Below, one piece after another: positions 35,389-44,842 of a stretch of DNA of 64,000 nucleotides. Numbering within the stretch: position 1 is the first letter of the stretch; every line of letters starts with the position of its first letter. Both the position numbers and the translations under genes were made by a program. The notes under the pieces are model-generated. The model was given only the letters and a program-made list of their open reading frames with translations, did not search any database and had not been told where the DNA came from. This DNA comes from Micromonospora coriariae (lineage in GTDB: Bacteria > Actinomycetota > Actinomycetes > Mycobacteriales > Micromonosporaceae), in NCBI RefSeq assembly GCF_900091455.1, contig NZ_LT607412.1, forward strand, positions 3,038,001 to 3,102,000, in the 5' to 3' direction.

Positions 35389-36573
35389 TCAGACGTACCG
35401 CTCCAGGATGGATGCCTCGGCGAGCCGGGACAGCCCCTCGCGGACGCCCCGGGCCCGGGCGTCGCCGACCCCCTCGACGGCCTGCAGGTCTTCCACCGTG
35501 GCACCCAGCAGCCGCTGGAGGCTGCCGAAGTGCACCACCAGCCGGTCGACCACCGGCACCGGCAGCCGGGGCACCTTGGCCAGCAGTCGGAAGCCCCGAG
35601 GGCTGACCGCGGCGTCCAGCGCGTCCGATGCGGCCGGGTAGCCGATCGCCTTGGCCACCGACACCAGGTCGATCAGCTCGGTGGCGCCGAGCAGGTCCAG
35701 CTCGACCAGCGCCTCGTCCAGAGTGCGGGACTTGCGGCCGACCGGGAGGTAGTCCCGGATGACAAGCGTCCGGTCGGCGTCCACGCCTGCCATCAGCTCG
35801 TCGAGCTGGAGGGCGAGCAGCCGGCCGTCGGTGCCGAGCTCGACCACGTAGCCGGCGATCTCGTCAGCGATCCGGCGGACCATCTCCAGTCGCTGCACCA
35901 CCGCCACCGCGTCCCGTACGGTGACCAGATCCTCGATCTCCAGCGCGGAGAGCGTCCCGGAGACCTCGTCCAGCCGGAGCTTGTAGCGCTCCAGGGTGGC
36001 CAGCGCCTGGTTGGCCCTGGAGAGGATCGCCGCCGAGTCGTCGAGCACGTGTCGCTGACCGTTGACGTAGAGGCTGATGATCCGCATGGACTGGCTGACC
36101 GAGATGACCGGATAGCCGGTCTGCCGGGCCACCCGCTCCGCGGTGCGGTGCCGGGTGCCGGACTCCTCCGTCGGAATGGACGGGTCGGGCATCAGGTGCA
36201 CGGCCGCCCGGACGATCCGGGTGCCGTCGCTGGAGAGCACGACCGCGCCGTCCATCTTGCAGAGCTCCCGCACCCGCGTCGCGGAGAACTCCACATCCAG
36301 GGGGAAGCCACCGGTGCACAGGCCCTCGACGACCTTGTCGTAGCCGAGCACGATGAGCGCGCCGGTGCGGCCGCGCAGAATGCGCTCCAACCCGTCCCGC
36401 AGAGCGGTGCCGGGTGCCATCAGGGCGAGGTTCGCCCGCAGCGGGTCCCCGGCGCTCCCGGCGGCTCCCGCGGTCACGCTGACACTGATCGTGCGGGCGG
36501 GCGAGCCCACGCCGCCGGTGCGGGCGTGGGGCGGCGCGCCGGCAGGCTTGGTGGTATCGCGGTCGATCGGCAC
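35389..36573 (-). CDS. disA: DNA integrity scanning protein / diadenylate cyclase
   Basis: DisA makes c-di-AMP from two ATP and scans DNA for damage. The 394 residues have an N-terminal DAC domain (core ~40-155) with CKMDGAVV and the RHRTAERVA motif, a helical spine and a C-terminal HhH DNA-binding domain ([13 protein letters not shown]). The start is GTG 36573 because TAGACT (36580-36585 on the minus strand) ends exactly 6 nt before it; GTG 36579 would sit directly on the hexamer. radA lies upstream on the same strand, 130 bp away, the usual actinobacterial radA-disA pairing. Confidence 0.96.
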   Translation of the reverse strand: MPIDRDTTKPAGAPPHARTGGVGSPARTISVSVTAGAAGSAGDPLRANLALMAPGTALRDGLERILRGRTGALIVLGYDKVVEGLCTGGFPLDVEFSATRVRELCKMDGAVVLSSDGTRIVRAAVHLMPDPSIPTEESGTRHRTAERVARQTGYPVISVSQSMRIISLYVNGQRHVLDDSAAILSRANQALATLERYKLRLDEVSGTLSALEIEDLVTVRDAVAVVQRLEMVRRIADEIAGYVVELGTDGRLLALQLDELMAGVDADRTLVIRDYLPVGRKSRTLDEALVELDLLGATELIDLVSVAKAIGYPAASDALDAAVSPRGFRLLAKVPRLPVPVVDRLVVHFGSLQRLLGATVEDLQAVEGVGDARARGVREGLSRLAEASILERYV

Positions 36574-36579
36574 GGGCAC

Positions 36580-36585
36580 AGTCTA
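36580..36585 (-). promoter_or_regulatory. disA -10 hexamer TAGACT (leaderless)
   Basis: TAGACT on the minus strand ends 6 nt before GTG 36573. It gives disA a promoter separate from radA. Confidence 0.6.
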
Positions 36586-36703
36586 CGGACTGCCGTGCGG
36601 TGGGTGCTGTCGTGGTTACTGTGATGTGTCACGATGCCCCCCTCCGACCGTTTCCCGCTTGCGGTGCGCTGTCCGGTATCGCCGTCCCCGTCGACACGGT
36701 GGG

Positions 36704-38161
36704 TCACTCGGCGGACGCGCGAGCGGCATGATGCAACGCCGAGCGGACGTCCGTGACCTCGGTCACCCGCATCTGCTCGGGACCGGCACCGGTGCTGACC
36801 GGGCCGCAGCCGGGAGGGACCAGGGCCACCTTGAACCCCAGCCGGGCCGCCTCGGCCAGCCGGCGCGGCACCGCCCCGACCCGGCGCACCTCGCCGGTCA
36901 GCCCCACCTCGCCGATCGCCACCAGGTGCGGCGCGATGGCCAGGTTGAGCCCGCCGGAGGCGACCGCCAGTGCGACGGCCAGGTCGGCGGCCGGCTCCAC
37001 CACGCGGATGCCGCCCACGGTGGCCGCGAAGACCTCCCGGTCGTGCAGGGTGAGCCGCTCGGTGCGGCGTTGCAGCACCGCGAGCACCATCGCCAGCCGG
37101 GCCGAGTCGAGGCCGGAGACGGTACGCCGGGGCGAGCCGGCGACCGTCGCGCCGATCAGCGCCTGCACCTCGGTGACCAGGGCGCGGCGCCCCTCCATGG
37201 CCACCGTCACGCAGGTGCCCGGCACCGGCTCGGAGTAACGGGTCAGGAACAGCCCGGACGGGTCGGCGAGGCTGCTGATGCCGCCCTCGTGCATCTCGAA
37301 GCAGCCGACCTCGTCGGCCGCGCCGAACCGGTTCTTCACACCGCGCACGAGGCGCAGCGACGAGTGCTTGTCACCCTCGAAGTGCAGCACCACGTCGACC
37401 AGGTGCTCCAGCACCCGGGGGCCGGCGACCTGGCCGTCCTTGGTGACGTGCCCGACCAGCACCGTGGCGATGCCACGTTCCTTCGCGACCGAGACCAGCG
37501 CCGCGGTGACCGCCCGGACCTGGGTCACCCCACCGGGCACCCCCTCGGTGCCCGTCGTCGAGATGGTCTGCACCGAGTCGAGCACCAGCAGGCCCGGCTT
37601 GACCGCGTCGAGGTGCCCGAGCACCGCCGCCAGGTCGCTCTCCGCCGCGAGGTAGAGCTGGTCGTGCAGGGTGCCCATCCGCTCGGCGCGGAGTCGCACC
37701 TGACTGACCGACTCTTCGCCGCTGACCACCAGCGACGGGCTGCCGGCGCCGACGGCCCACTGCTGCGCCACGTCCAGCAGCAGGGTGGACTTGCCCACGC
37801 CCGGCTCGCCGGCGAGCAGCACCACCGCGCCCGGGACCAGGCCACCGCCGAGCACCCGGTCGAGCTCGCTCACCCCGGTGGGCCGGGCCCGGGCCGGTGC
37901 GGCGCTGATGGTGGCGATCGGTCGGGCCGGCTCGGCGGGCAGCCGGGAGCTGACCACCCGACCGGAAACCGTAGGCCCGGTCACAGTGCTTTCGACCACC
38001 GAGCCCCACTCACCGCACTCCGGGCAGCGCCCCACCCACTTGGGCGGCTGGTGGCCACAGGCGTCGCACTCGTACGCCGGACGTGGCTCGCGGGCGGTGG
38101 ACCGACCGCGGGCGCCGCCGGCCGTGGCGCCGCGCGGAGAGGTCGATCGGGGAGTGGTCAC
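36704..38161 (-). CDS. radA: DNA repair protein RadA
   Basis: RadA is a branch-migration helicase for recombinational repair. The 485 residues contain a C4 zinc finger (CDACGHQPPKWVGRCPEC), a RecA-like core with Walker A GEPGVGKST (~118-126), Walker B LLVLDSVQT, the RadA signature KNRFG and a Lon-like C-terminal domain (GGLNLAIAPHLVAIGEVGL). GTG 38161 is 6 nt after TAGCGT, so the transcript is leaderless. Confidence 0.97.
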   Translation of the reverse strand: MTTPRSTSPRGATAGGARGRSTAREPRPAYECDACGHQPPKWVGRCPECGEWGSVVESTVTGPTVSGRVVSSRLPAEPARPIATISAAPARARPTGVSELDRVLGGGLVPGAVVLLAGEPGVGKSTLLLDVAQQWAVGAGSPSLVVSGEESVSQVRLRAERMGTLHDQLYLAAESDLAAVLGHLDAVKPGLLVLDSVQTISTTGTEGVPGGVTQVRAVTAALVSVAKERGIATVLVGHVTKDGQVAGPRVLEHLVDVVLHFEGDKHSSLRLVRGVKNRFGAADEVGCFEMHEGGISSLADPSGLFLTRYSEPVPGTCVTVAMEGRRALVTEVQALIGATVAGSPRRTVSGLDSARLAMVLAVLQRRTERLTLHDREVFAATVGGIRVVEPAADLAVALAVASGGLNLAIAPHLVAIGEVGLTGEVRRVGAVPRRLAEAARLGFKVALVPPGCGPVSTGAGPEQMRVTEVTDVRSALHHAARASAE

Positions 38162-38167
38162 ATCAGG

Positions 38168-38173
38168 ACGCTA
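38168..38173 (-). promoter_or_regulatory. radA -10 hexamer TAGCGT (leaderless)
   Basis: TAGCGT on the minus strand ends 6 nt before the radA GTG. Confidence 0.6.
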
Positions 38174-38187
38174 GCCCTCGCGTACGA

Positions 38188-38226
38188 CGAAAACACCCCG
38201 GCGTGGTGGTCACCACGCCGGGGCGT
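38188..38226 (-). terminator. terminator of lipoprotein gene 38245-39003
   Basis: A perfect 13-bp stem (38196-38208 / 38211-38223) with a 2-nt loop is followed, in the minus direction, by TGTTTTC. It isolates radA from the upstream lipoprotein gene. Confidence 0.85.
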
Positions 38227-38244
38227 TTGTCGATGTCGGTCGGG

Positions 38245-39003
38245 TCAGCCGTGGGTCGTGCCGCCCTCGTCACCCTCGTAGCCGCCCTCGCGCTCGATGA
38301 TCGGCGAGGGGGGAGCCGCCGGGGTGAGCGGCACCGCGACCGGCGCGGGGCCGGTGACCGTGTTGCCGTTACCGAAGTCGAAGGTCAGGAAGACGTTCTG
38401 GCCGGAGCGCAGCGCCTCGGTCAGGCCGATCAGCCGGAGCTGCTGGGTGGCCTCGGAGTTGAGCTGGAGGTAGCTCAGCGGAGCCAGCTCGATCCGGGCG
38501 GGCTGACCCGGAGCCGAGGGGCTGGCCGAGCCGGACGCCCGCGCCGACTCCGGGGCGGACGGGGTGGCCGAGGACGACCCGGTCTCCGACGGGGTCGCCG
38601 ACGGGCTGGCCGAGCCGGACTCGGACGTGGACGGGCTGGCGGAGGCCGACTCCGAGGCGGACGGCGACGGGCTCGCCGAACCGCCGCTGATCACCACCTC
38701 ACGGGCGCTCTCGGTGGTGACGGTGACCGTCACCGTGTCCTTCGAGTCGTTGTAGATCACGGCGTTGAGGGCGGCGTCCTGCCCCGCCCGGTAGCCCTCG
38801 GTGCCCGGGTAGTCGACCAGCAGGCCGCGCACCGCGAAGGCGCCGTTGCCGGCCGAGAGGTTGACGCCCTGGACCGACGGCTCCTTGTTGGCGGTCTCGG
38901 CGATCTGGCCGGTGCCGCACCCGGACGCCAGCAGGCTGGTCGCCGCCGCAATCCCGGACAGCAGCAGGGCCGCCCGCCGGGATCCCCTGATCGAGCGCGT
39001 CAC
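38245..39003 (-). CDS. secreted lipoprotein with Ser/Ala-rich linker
   Basis: A 252-residue predicted lipoprotein of unknown function. The signal peptide ends at lipobox LLASGC. The first module (~40-120, GAFAVRGLLVDYPGTEGYRAGQDAALNAVIYNDS) looks like an Ig-type beta domain. A highly repetitive Ser/Ala/Pro/Glu linker is followed by a second beta segment. GTG 39003 is chosen for AGGAGG 7 nt upstream; longer frames from 39147 lack conservation. Confidence 0.7.
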   Translation of the reverse strand: MTRSIRGSRRAALLLSGIAAATSLLASGCGTGQIAETANKEPSVQGVNLSAGNGAFAVRGLLVDYPGTEGYRAGQDAALNAVIYNDSKDTVTVTVTTESAREVVISGGSASPSPSASESASASPSTSESGSASPSATPSETGSSSATPSAPESARASGSASPSAPGQPARIELAPLSYLQLNSEATQQLRLIGLTEALRSGQNVFLTFDFGNGNTVTGPAPVAVPLTPAAPPSPIIEREGGYEGDEGGTTHG

Positions 39004-39143
39004 GTCGGTCCTCCTCGTCACGATCCCCACCCGGCCGCACGCCGGGCACGGTGGCCATACCCGCGCAGACCGCGCTCCAGGGTAGTTGGGGCTGATCGAG
39101 GCCCGCACGCGGACCCGGGCAATGCCACCTTCCCGGGTGCCGC

Positions 39144-39983
39144 TCACACCACCCGACCGCTCGCCACCAGCAGGACCACGTCGATGAGGGCCACCAGCAT
39201 CACCGCCCGGAAGGCGGCCACCGGCCGCCGGCCGGCCCGGACCGCCGAGCGCCCGGCGTACCAGCCCAGCGCCGGCACCACGGCGGCCGCGCCGACCGCC
39301 GTCAACCCGACAGCCGACGGCGGCCCGGGCGGTCCGAGGACCAGGGCCGCGGTCGCCGCGAGGAGCAACCCGGCCGCGGCGACCCGGCTACCGGTCGCGC
39401 CCAACCGGTGCGGCAGGCCGCGCACCCCGGTGCGGGCGTCGTCGGCCAGGTCGGGCAGAACGTTGGCGAAATGCGCCCCGGCGCCCAGGCAGGCGGCCGC
39501 CGCCAGCAGCCAGGCCGGCGGGGTCGGCTCGCCGGGCAGCCCCAGCACCACGAACGCGGGGAGCGCGCCGAAGGAGACCGCGTACGGCAGGACCGAGAAC
39601 GCGGTGGCCTTGAGCGGCCAGTCGTAGAGCAGTGCGGAGACCAGGGCGACGGTGAGCCAGAACGCCGCCCTGGGGTTCGTGGTGAGCGCCAGCAGCGGGC
39701 AGGCCACCGCGGCCGCCGCTGCGGCCCAGGCCGTGGTGCGACGGCCGACCGCGCCGGCGACGACAGGCTTGTCGGTACGCCCCACCGTGGCGTCCCGCTC
39801 GGCGTCCAGCGCGTCGTTGGTCCAGCCCACGGCGAGCTGGCTGGCCAGCACCGCGAGCACCACCGAGGCGACTCCGGCCGGCCGGTGCCCCACTCCCCAG
39901 GCCAGTAGACCCGCCACTGTGGTCACCGCCGCGGCCGGTTCCGGATGGCTCGCCCTGACCAGCCCTAACACCCTCGACGACAT
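39144..39983 (-). CDS. UbiA-family prenyltransferase
   Basis: An integral membrane prenyltransferase of 279 residues with about eight to nine helices. The first Asp-rich motif NDALDAERD (56-64) and the second (DLADDARTG, ~176-184) bind prenyl pyrophosphate via Mg. It is transcribed away from a methyltransferase, acyl-CoA dehydrogenase-like flavoenzyme and type III PKS. This composition resembles the agq cluster of Actinoplanes missouriensis as I recall it, in which the UbiA enzyme prenylates a hydroquinone. ATG 39983 is 6 nt after CAGACT, a degenerate leaderless -10. The start sites of the divergent genes are 46 bp apart. Confidence 0.88.
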   Translation of the reverse strand: MSSRVLGLVRASHPEPAAAVTTVAGLLAWGVGHRPAGVASVVLAVLASQLAVGWTNDALDAERDATVGRTDKPVVAGAVGRRTTAWAAAAAAVACPLLALTTNPRAAFWLTVALVSALLYDWPLKATAFSVLPYAVSFGALPAFVVLGLPGEPTPPAWLLAAAACLGAGAHFANVLPDLADDARTGVRGLPHRLGATGSRVAAAGLLLAATAALVLGPPGPPSAVGLTAVGAAAVVPALGWYAGRSAVRAGRRPVAAFRAVMLVALIDVVLLVASGRVV

Positions 39984-40029
39984 AAGGGAAGTCTGGTCGT
40001 TACCGAGCAGTCGTGCCACGCTCGGAGCC

Positions 40030-40803
40030 ATGCGAGACGTGGCTGCGGCCGCGGCGTCCACCGGCCCCCGGGTGCTGCCGCGCAACGATCCGCGCCAGTA
40101 CGACGATCTGGCCGGTGAGTGGTGGCGGCCGGATGGCGCGTTCGCGATGCTGCACTGGCTGGCCGAGGCCCGCGCGGCACTTGTGCCACCGGCTGCCCGC
40201 CCCGACGCGCTCCTGGTCGACCTGGGCTGCGGTGCCGGGCTGCTCGCGCCGCACCTGGCCGGCAAGGGATACCGGCACGTCGGGGTCGACCTGACCCGCT
40301 CGGCGCTGGTCCAGGCAGCCGGGCACGGGGTGCGTGTGATCCAGGCTGATGTCACCGCGGTCCCGCTCGCCGATGGCTGCGCCGACGTGGTCTCCGCCGG
40401 TGAGCTGCTCGAACACGTCCCGGCCTGGCCGCTCGCGGTGGCGGAGGCGTGCCGGCTGCTGCGCCCGGGCGGGCTGCTGGTGCTGGACACCCTGAACGAC
40501 ACCGCACTGGCCCGACTGGTCGCGGTGCGCATCGCCGAGCGACTGCCGACCGTGCCGCGCGGGATCCACGATCCACGGTTGTTCGTGGACGCACGGGCGC
40601 TGGTGGCCGAGTGCGCCCGGCACGGCGTCGAGTTGCGGCTGCGTGGCATCCGACCGCAGGTCGGTGGCCTGGTCACCTGGCTGTTGCGCCGGACACGCGC
40701 GGCCCGGGGGCTGGGCGCGGCACCCACCGGCCGTGCTCCGCGCATCGTGCCGACCCGGTCCACCGCTGTGCTGTACCAGGGCCGGGGGGTCCGCAACGGA
40801 TAG
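40030..40803 (+). CDS. UbiG-like SAM-dependent O-methyltransferase of PKS cluster
   Basis: A 257-residue class I methyltransferase. SAM motif I is LVDLGCGAGLLAPHL (~58-72), followed by GVDLTRSAL and ADVVSAGELLEHVP, the arrangement of UbiG/UbiE-type quinone O-methyltransferases. As first gene of the cluster operon, it probably methylates the phenolic product of the type III PKS. That role is inferred from context. ATG 40030 is the first Met before the conserved NDPRQYDDLAGEWW segment. Confidence 0.85.
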   Translation: MRDVAAAAASTGPRVLPRNDPRQYDDLAGEWWRPDGAFAMLHWLAEARAALVPPAARPDALLVDLGCGAGLLAPHLAGKGYRHVGVDLTRSALVQAAGHGVRVIQADVTAVPLADGCADVVSAGELLEHVPAWPLAVAEACRLLRPGGLLVLDTLNDTALARLVAVRIAERLPTVPRGIHDPRLFVDARALVAECARHGVELRLRGIRPQVGGLVTWLLRRTRAARGLGAAPTGRAPRIVPTRSTAVLYQGRGVRNG

Positions 40804-40845
40804 TCGGGCCGTGGCGGGGGTAAGGGACGCCGAGAAGGGGGCAAT

Positions 40846-42012
40846 ATGACGGTGCACGCGCTGGAGGCGGCCCGCCGGTTGGCGCCGCGGTTCGCCGCGC
40901 GGGCGGCGGAGCACGACCGGGAGGGCTCCTTTCCGGTCGAGGACTTCCGTGACCTGCGGGAGGCCGGCCTGTTCGGGTTGATGGTGCCCCGGTCGTTGGG
41001 TGGCCTGGGCGCCAGCTTCGCCGAGTACGCCGAGGTGGCGACCGAACTTGCCCGAGGCAACGGTGCGACCGCCCTGGTGTTCAACATGCACGCCTCGGTG
41101 ACCGGCGCGTTGGGCGCGGTCACCGAGGAGCTGGCCGAGGCGCTGGGCGTGCCGGACGCGGCGCTGGCCGCCCGGGATCGGCTGCTCACCGCCGCGGCGC
41201 AGGGCTCCTGGTACGCGGTGGCGATGAGCGAGCGCGGCGCCGGTGCCCGGCTCTCCCAGCTGAGCACGGTCTACGAGGCGACCGACGCGGGCTGGCACCT
41301 CAAGGGCAGCAAGACCTTCTGCTCCGGCGCCGGGCACGCCGACGGCTACCTGGTGGCCGCGCGCAGCACAGCGGACCAGTCGGTGGTCTCCCAGTTCCTG
41401 GTGCCGGCCGGTGACGGGTTGACCGTCGAGCCGACCTGGGACGCGCTCGGCATGCGCGCCACCTCGTCGCACGATCTGCACCTGGACGTCACGGTGCCGG
41501 CCGACCGGCTGCTCGGCGGAGTGGAGGGGCTTGCCCTGGTGGTCGCCCAGCTGATGCCGCACTGGTTGGTGGCCAGCTACGCGGCGGTCTACGTGGGGGT
41601 GGCCCGGGCGGCGATCGACGCGGCGGCCGAGCACCTCAACGCCCGCAACCTGGCCGGCCTGTCGGCGGTGCGCGCGCGGTTGGGGCGGGCGGACGCGGCG
41701 ACGGCGGCGGCCCAGCTGGTGGTGGCCGAGGCGGCCCGCCGGGTGGACGAGACGCCGGGTGACGCGGAGACCAACCGCTGGGTGTGGCGCGCGAAGCTGC
41801 TCGCCGGCACCACGGCCGCCGAGGTGGCGGCGTCGATGCTGGAGGCGGCGGGCACCTCGGCGACGCGACGCGGCCACCCGTTGGAGCGGCTCTACCGGGA
41901 CGCCCGCTGTGGCTCGTTGCATCCGGCCACGTCGGACGTCTGCGCCGACTGGCTCGGCATCGCCGCCTTGGGCGGGGACCCGGACCGTGACGGATCGGCC
42001 CCGCGTTGGTGA
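40846..42012 (+). CDS. acyl-CoA dehydrogenase-like flavoprotein (probable hydroxylase)
   Basis: A 388-residue acyl-CoA dehydrogenase-superfamily flavoprotein with N-, middle and C-terminal domains. Segments include LFGLMVPRSLGGLG, the flavin-binding AMSERGAG and WHLKGSKTFCSGAGHADGYLV, and LGMRATSSHD. Flavin-dependent aryl hydroxylases share this fold. In this cluster the enzyme could oxidise the methoxy-resorcinol to a hydroquinone. The canonical catalytic Glu of the dehydrogenases is not clear to me. ATG 40846 has AAGGGGG 5-8 nt upstream. The PKS gene follows after 94 nt. Confidence 0.8.
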   Translation: MTVHALEAARRLAPRFAARAAEHDREGSFPVEDFRDLREAGLFGLMVPRSLGGLGASFAEYAEVATELARGNGATALVFNMHASVTGALGAVTEELAEALGVPDAALAARDRLLTAAAQGSWYAVAMSERGAGARLSQLSTVYEATDAGWHLKGSKTFCSGAGHADGYLVAARSTADQSVVSQFLVPAGDGLTVEPTWDALGMRATSSHDLHLDVTVPADRLLGGVEGLALVVAQLMPHWLVASYAAVYVGVARAAIDAAAEHLNARNLAGLSAVRARLGRADAATAAAQLVVAEAARRVDETPGDAETNRWVWRAKLLAGTTAAEVAASMLEAAGTSATRRGHPLERLYRDARCGSLHPATSDVCADWLGIAALGGDPDRDGSAPRW

Positions 42013-42106
42013 GCCGGTGCGGCTGGACCGGCGCGGGGGATCGGCCGGCCGTGGTGGCCGGGGGGAGGAACCGGGGGAGCGCAAGGTCGGACGAGAGGTG
42101 GGGATC

Positions 42107-43156
42107 GTGGCCGTACCAGTGATCGCGGGGCTCGGGACGGCACAGCCGCCGTCCGCTTTACAGGACGAGTTGTGGGAGGGCTTCTTCTCCCGGCACTTCT
42201 CCGGCACCACCCGGTCGTTGGCCCAGCGGATCTTCGCGAACTCGGGGGTGACGCGCCGGCAGGCCGCGGTCAATCCCCTGTTGGAGGACGTCTCGGACTG
42301 GCCGACCGAACGCCGGATGCGCCGCTACCAGGTGGAGGCGCTGCCACTGGGCAAGGAGGCGGTCGGCCGTGCGCTGACCGCGGCCGGGCTGGGCGCCGGC
42401 GACATCGGGCTGTTCATCGTCTGTTCCTGCACCGGGTACGCCACCCCGGGGCTCGACATCCTGCTCGCCCGGGATCTCGGCATGGCTCCGGACACCCAGC
42501 GGATGTTCGTCGGCCACATGGGCTGTTACGCGGCGCTGCCGGGGCTGGGCGCGGCGAGCGACTTCGTCACCGCCCGGGGCCGTCCGGCGCTGCTGCTCTG
42601 CGCGGAGCTGACCAGCCTGCACATCCAGCCGTCCAGCGCCCGGGTGGACACCCAGCAGATCGTCTCGCACGCGCTCTTCTCGGACGCCGCGGTCGCCGCC
42701 GTGGTGATGCCGGGTGGCCCGGGGTACGTCATGCGTGAGGTCACCTCGATCACCGACACGTCCACCGCCGACCACATGACGTGGGACGTCACCGACGCGG
42801 GCTTCCGGATGGGGTTGTCGCCGAAGGTGCCGCAGGTGCTCTCCCGGCACGTCCGTGGGCTGGTCGACGACCTGCTGGCCCGGCACGGCACGACCGTCTC
42901 CGAGGTGGACGGCTGGGCCGTGCACCCGGGCGGGCCGCGAATCCTCAACGTGGTCGAGCGGGAGCTGGCCCTTCCGCCGCAGGCGTTGGCGGCGTCCCGG
43001 GCGACGCTCGACGAGCACGGCAACTGCTCCTCGCCCACTGTGCTGCTGATCCTCGATCGGCTGAGTCGCGCGACGGCGGCGCCCCGGCGGATCGTCATGC
43101 TGGCGTTCGGTCCCGGCCTCACCCTGTACGCCGTGCTGCTCGATCGACAGGGCTGA
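42107..43156 (+). CDS. type III polyketide synthase (alkylresorcinol-type)
   Basis: A 349-residue chalcone synthase-fold PKS that would extend a fatty acyl starter with malonyl-CoA and cyclise it to an alkylresorcinol or alkylpyrone. The catalytic triad is visible: Cys140 (GHMGCYAALPG), His273 (WAVHPGGPRIL) and Asn306 (DEHGNCSSPTVL). Other markers are FIVCSCTGYATPGLDI and GPGLTLYAVLL near the C-terminus. GTG 42107 is chosen; GTG 42098, three codons upstream and closer to the GAG-rich Shine-Dalgarno, is possible. Product class is inferred from the neighbours. Confidence 0.9.
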   Translation: MAVPVIAGLGTAQPPSALQDELWEGFFSRHFSGTTRSLAQRIFANSGVTRRQAAVNPLLEDVSDWPTERRMRRYQVEALPLGKEAVGRALTAAGLGAGDIGLFIVCSCTGYATPGLDILLARDLGMAPDTQRMFVGHMGCYAALPGLGAASDFVTARGRPALLLCAELTSLHIQPSSARVDTQQIVSHALFSDAAVAAVVMPGGPGYVMREVTSITDTSTADHMTWDVTDAGFRMGLSPKVPQVLSRHVRGLVDDLLARHGTTVSEVDGWAVHPGGPRILNVVERELALPPQALAASRATLDEHGNCSSPTVLLILDRLSRATAAPRRIVMLAFGPGLTLYAVLLDRQG

Positions 43157-43189
43157 TCGCCCCGGGGTCCCGGCCGGTACGATCGCCGC

Positions 43190-43849
43190 ATGGATGCTGC
43201 GGCGGACGACCGGCTGCGGTCGGCGGCGCTGGTCGGCGTGGCCCTGGCCGCCCTGGCCGTCGGCGGCTGGTGGTGGCGGGCCGCCGCGCCCGTCTCGACG
43301 GCCGGGTCGGCTGGCCCTTCGGCGGCGACGCCGACCGTCGGGCCGACCGTCAGCACAGCGTTGGAACGTGCCATGGTCGCCGCGCCGCCCGATGCCCGGG
43401 TGACGGTGCGGTTGGATTCCGAGACGGGCGAGGTCATCGAGAGACAGAGCAGCAGCGGAGTGTCGATCGATCCTGCGACGGGCATGGTCGGCACCGTGGA
43501 CGGAGTGCCGGGCGAGCTGTTTTCTCAACCGGACCCGTCGGGTGGGCTGCCCCTGTTCAAGGAGACGATCTGGCGGGAGGAGAGGGAACTCACCCCGGGC
43601 CAGGGGGTGACCCGCCAGTCGACCGATGACGGCTCCCGCTACCTGCTCCAGTACCGGTGCACCCGGCCCGGCACGATGGTGGTGACGAGCACCGGGGCCG
43701 CGATCGCCGGCCGGCCGCGGATCGACTGCGACGGCACGATGGCCTCCGCCGAGGTGCTGACCGGTGGCGGGCGGTTCCGGGTCTCCCTGTCCGCCGTCGG
43801 CGACGGGCCGATCGACGTCCAGGTGCAGCTCGTCGCGCTGCCCCGTTAG
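43190..43849 (+). CDS. single-helix anchored protein, unknown function
   Basis: A 219-residue protein. One hydrophobic helix at ~12-29 precedes a Ser/Thr/Ala linker and a soluble beta-rich domain (RVTVRLDSETGEVIERQ; C-terminal VQLVALPR). Two cysteines (YRCTRP, RIDCDG) may pair outside the membrane. No named domain is recognised. ATG 43190 is 6 nt after TACGAT, a leaderless start. It is convergent with the next gene, 17 bp away, and not clearly part of the PKS cluster. Confidence 0.65.
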   Translation: MDAAADDRLRSAALVGVALAALAVGGWWWRAAAPVSTAGSAGPSAATPTVGPTVSTALERAMVAAPPDARVTVRLDSETGEVIERQSSSGVSIDPATGMVGTVDGVPGELFSQPDPSGGLPLFKETIWREERELTPGQGVTRQSTDDGSRYLLQYRCTRPGTMVVTSTGAAIAGRPRIDCDGTMASAEVLTGGGRFRVSLSAVGDGPIDVQVQLVALPR

Positions 43850-43866
43850 GCCGCCGGCCGCCCCGG

Positions 43867-44547
43867 TCAGGCGGTGAGGGCGCTCAGGTCCTCCCGGTAC
43901 GCGTCGACCGGCCCCAGCTCGGGCAGCACCCGGGTCACCACGCCAGCACGGTCGACCAGCAGCGCGGTCGCGGTGCCGTTTCGGGCGGGCTGGCCCAGGA
44001 ACGAGCGCAGCCCGCCTGCTGGGTCGGCCAGGGCGCGGACGTTCCGCTCGACCGGCGGTGGGGCGGTGACCGCCCGCCCTCCGCTGACGGTGACCACGGC
44101 CACTCCGGCGGGCGCCGCCGCCACGGCCTCGGCCACCCGGTCCGCGCACAGGCAGCCGTCCACCAGGATGATCATGGCGGGCAGCAGGCCGCGCAGGGGT
44201 ACCGGTGACTGCCCGGCGTCGACCAGGTCCAGGGCGGGCAGCGCCCGCCCGGCGAGGGCCGCGGGCGGCGCGTAGGGAGCCGGGGTCGGGCGGTCGGTGC
44301 CGCGGTTGGCGCGCGGCCAGGTGACCGCCAGCAGGCCGGCCAGCGTGGTGAGCACCGCCACGAGCACGATCAGCAGCGGCACGGCCAGGGCCCGGTGCGG
44401 ACCCGGCCGGCCGGCGGCCCGGCGCAGCTCATGGCGGATCTGGGCGGCCTCGGTGGCGAGTGCGGAAGCGTCGTCGGGGACGACCACACGACCCCACTCG
44501 GGCGGCAGGTCGGGCAGCCCGTGGCCCTCTGCGTCCGGCTTGCCCAT
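43867..44547 (-). CDS. membrane-anchored thioredoxin-like protein
   Basis: A 226-residue protein. A soluble ~50-residue N-terminal part, one helix (~52-75), then an extracytoplasmic domain with a thioredoxin/peroxiredoxin-like layout (LPALDLVDAGQSPVPLRGLLPAMIILVDGCLCADRV). The CxC (GCLC) occupies the usual CxxC position, so it may not be a typical oxidoreductase. The C-terminal part (TALLVDRAGVVTRVLPELGP) fits the fold. ATG 44547 has GGGGG upstream; the longer frame from 44697 is unsupported. Confidence 0.6.
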   Translation of the reverse strand: MGKPDAEGHGLPDLPPEWGRVVVPDDASALATEAAQIRHELRRAAGRPGPHRALAVPLLIVLVAVLTTLAGLLAVTWPRANRGTDRPTPAPYAPPAALAGRALPALDLVDAGQSPVPLRGLLPAMIILVDGCLCADRVAEAVAAAPAGVAVVTVSGGRAVTAPPPVERNVRALADPAGGLRSFLGQPARNGTATALLVDRAGVVTRVLPELGPVDAYREDLSALTA

Positions 44548-44802
44548 CGGACCCCCTGGCAGCGTCTCGAGAGCGGAGTGCGGTGCTGCCTCCAGCGTCC
44601 CGCACCAGGGGCACCTCCCGCTACACCTGGGCGCGGTCCCGCCCGGCGGGATACCATGAGGTGAGCGCATAGCCCTTGATCTCGACGTTCTGTTCACCCG
44701 TACCGGGAAGTCATCCGTGCGTTACGGAGCGTGTTCGAACCATCGGTTTGACCGCCTGTCAAGCTGAAGAAAGACCTCTCACAGGGCCCCTGAGCTGCGC
44801 CA

Positions 44803-44840
44803 ACGGTCAGGACATCGGTGAGACATCGGTGCCTGACCGT
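44803..44840. promoter_or_regulatory. compound repeat over carD promoter
   Basis: ACGGTCAGG (44803-44811) and its exact reverse complement CCTGACCGT (44832-44840) flank two direct copies of ACATCGGTG (44812-44820 and 44823-44831). The element ends 2 bp before TACCCT and covers the -35 zone, as an operator would. It may also fold as a hairpin. Confidence 0.6.
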
Positions 44841-44842
44841 GT

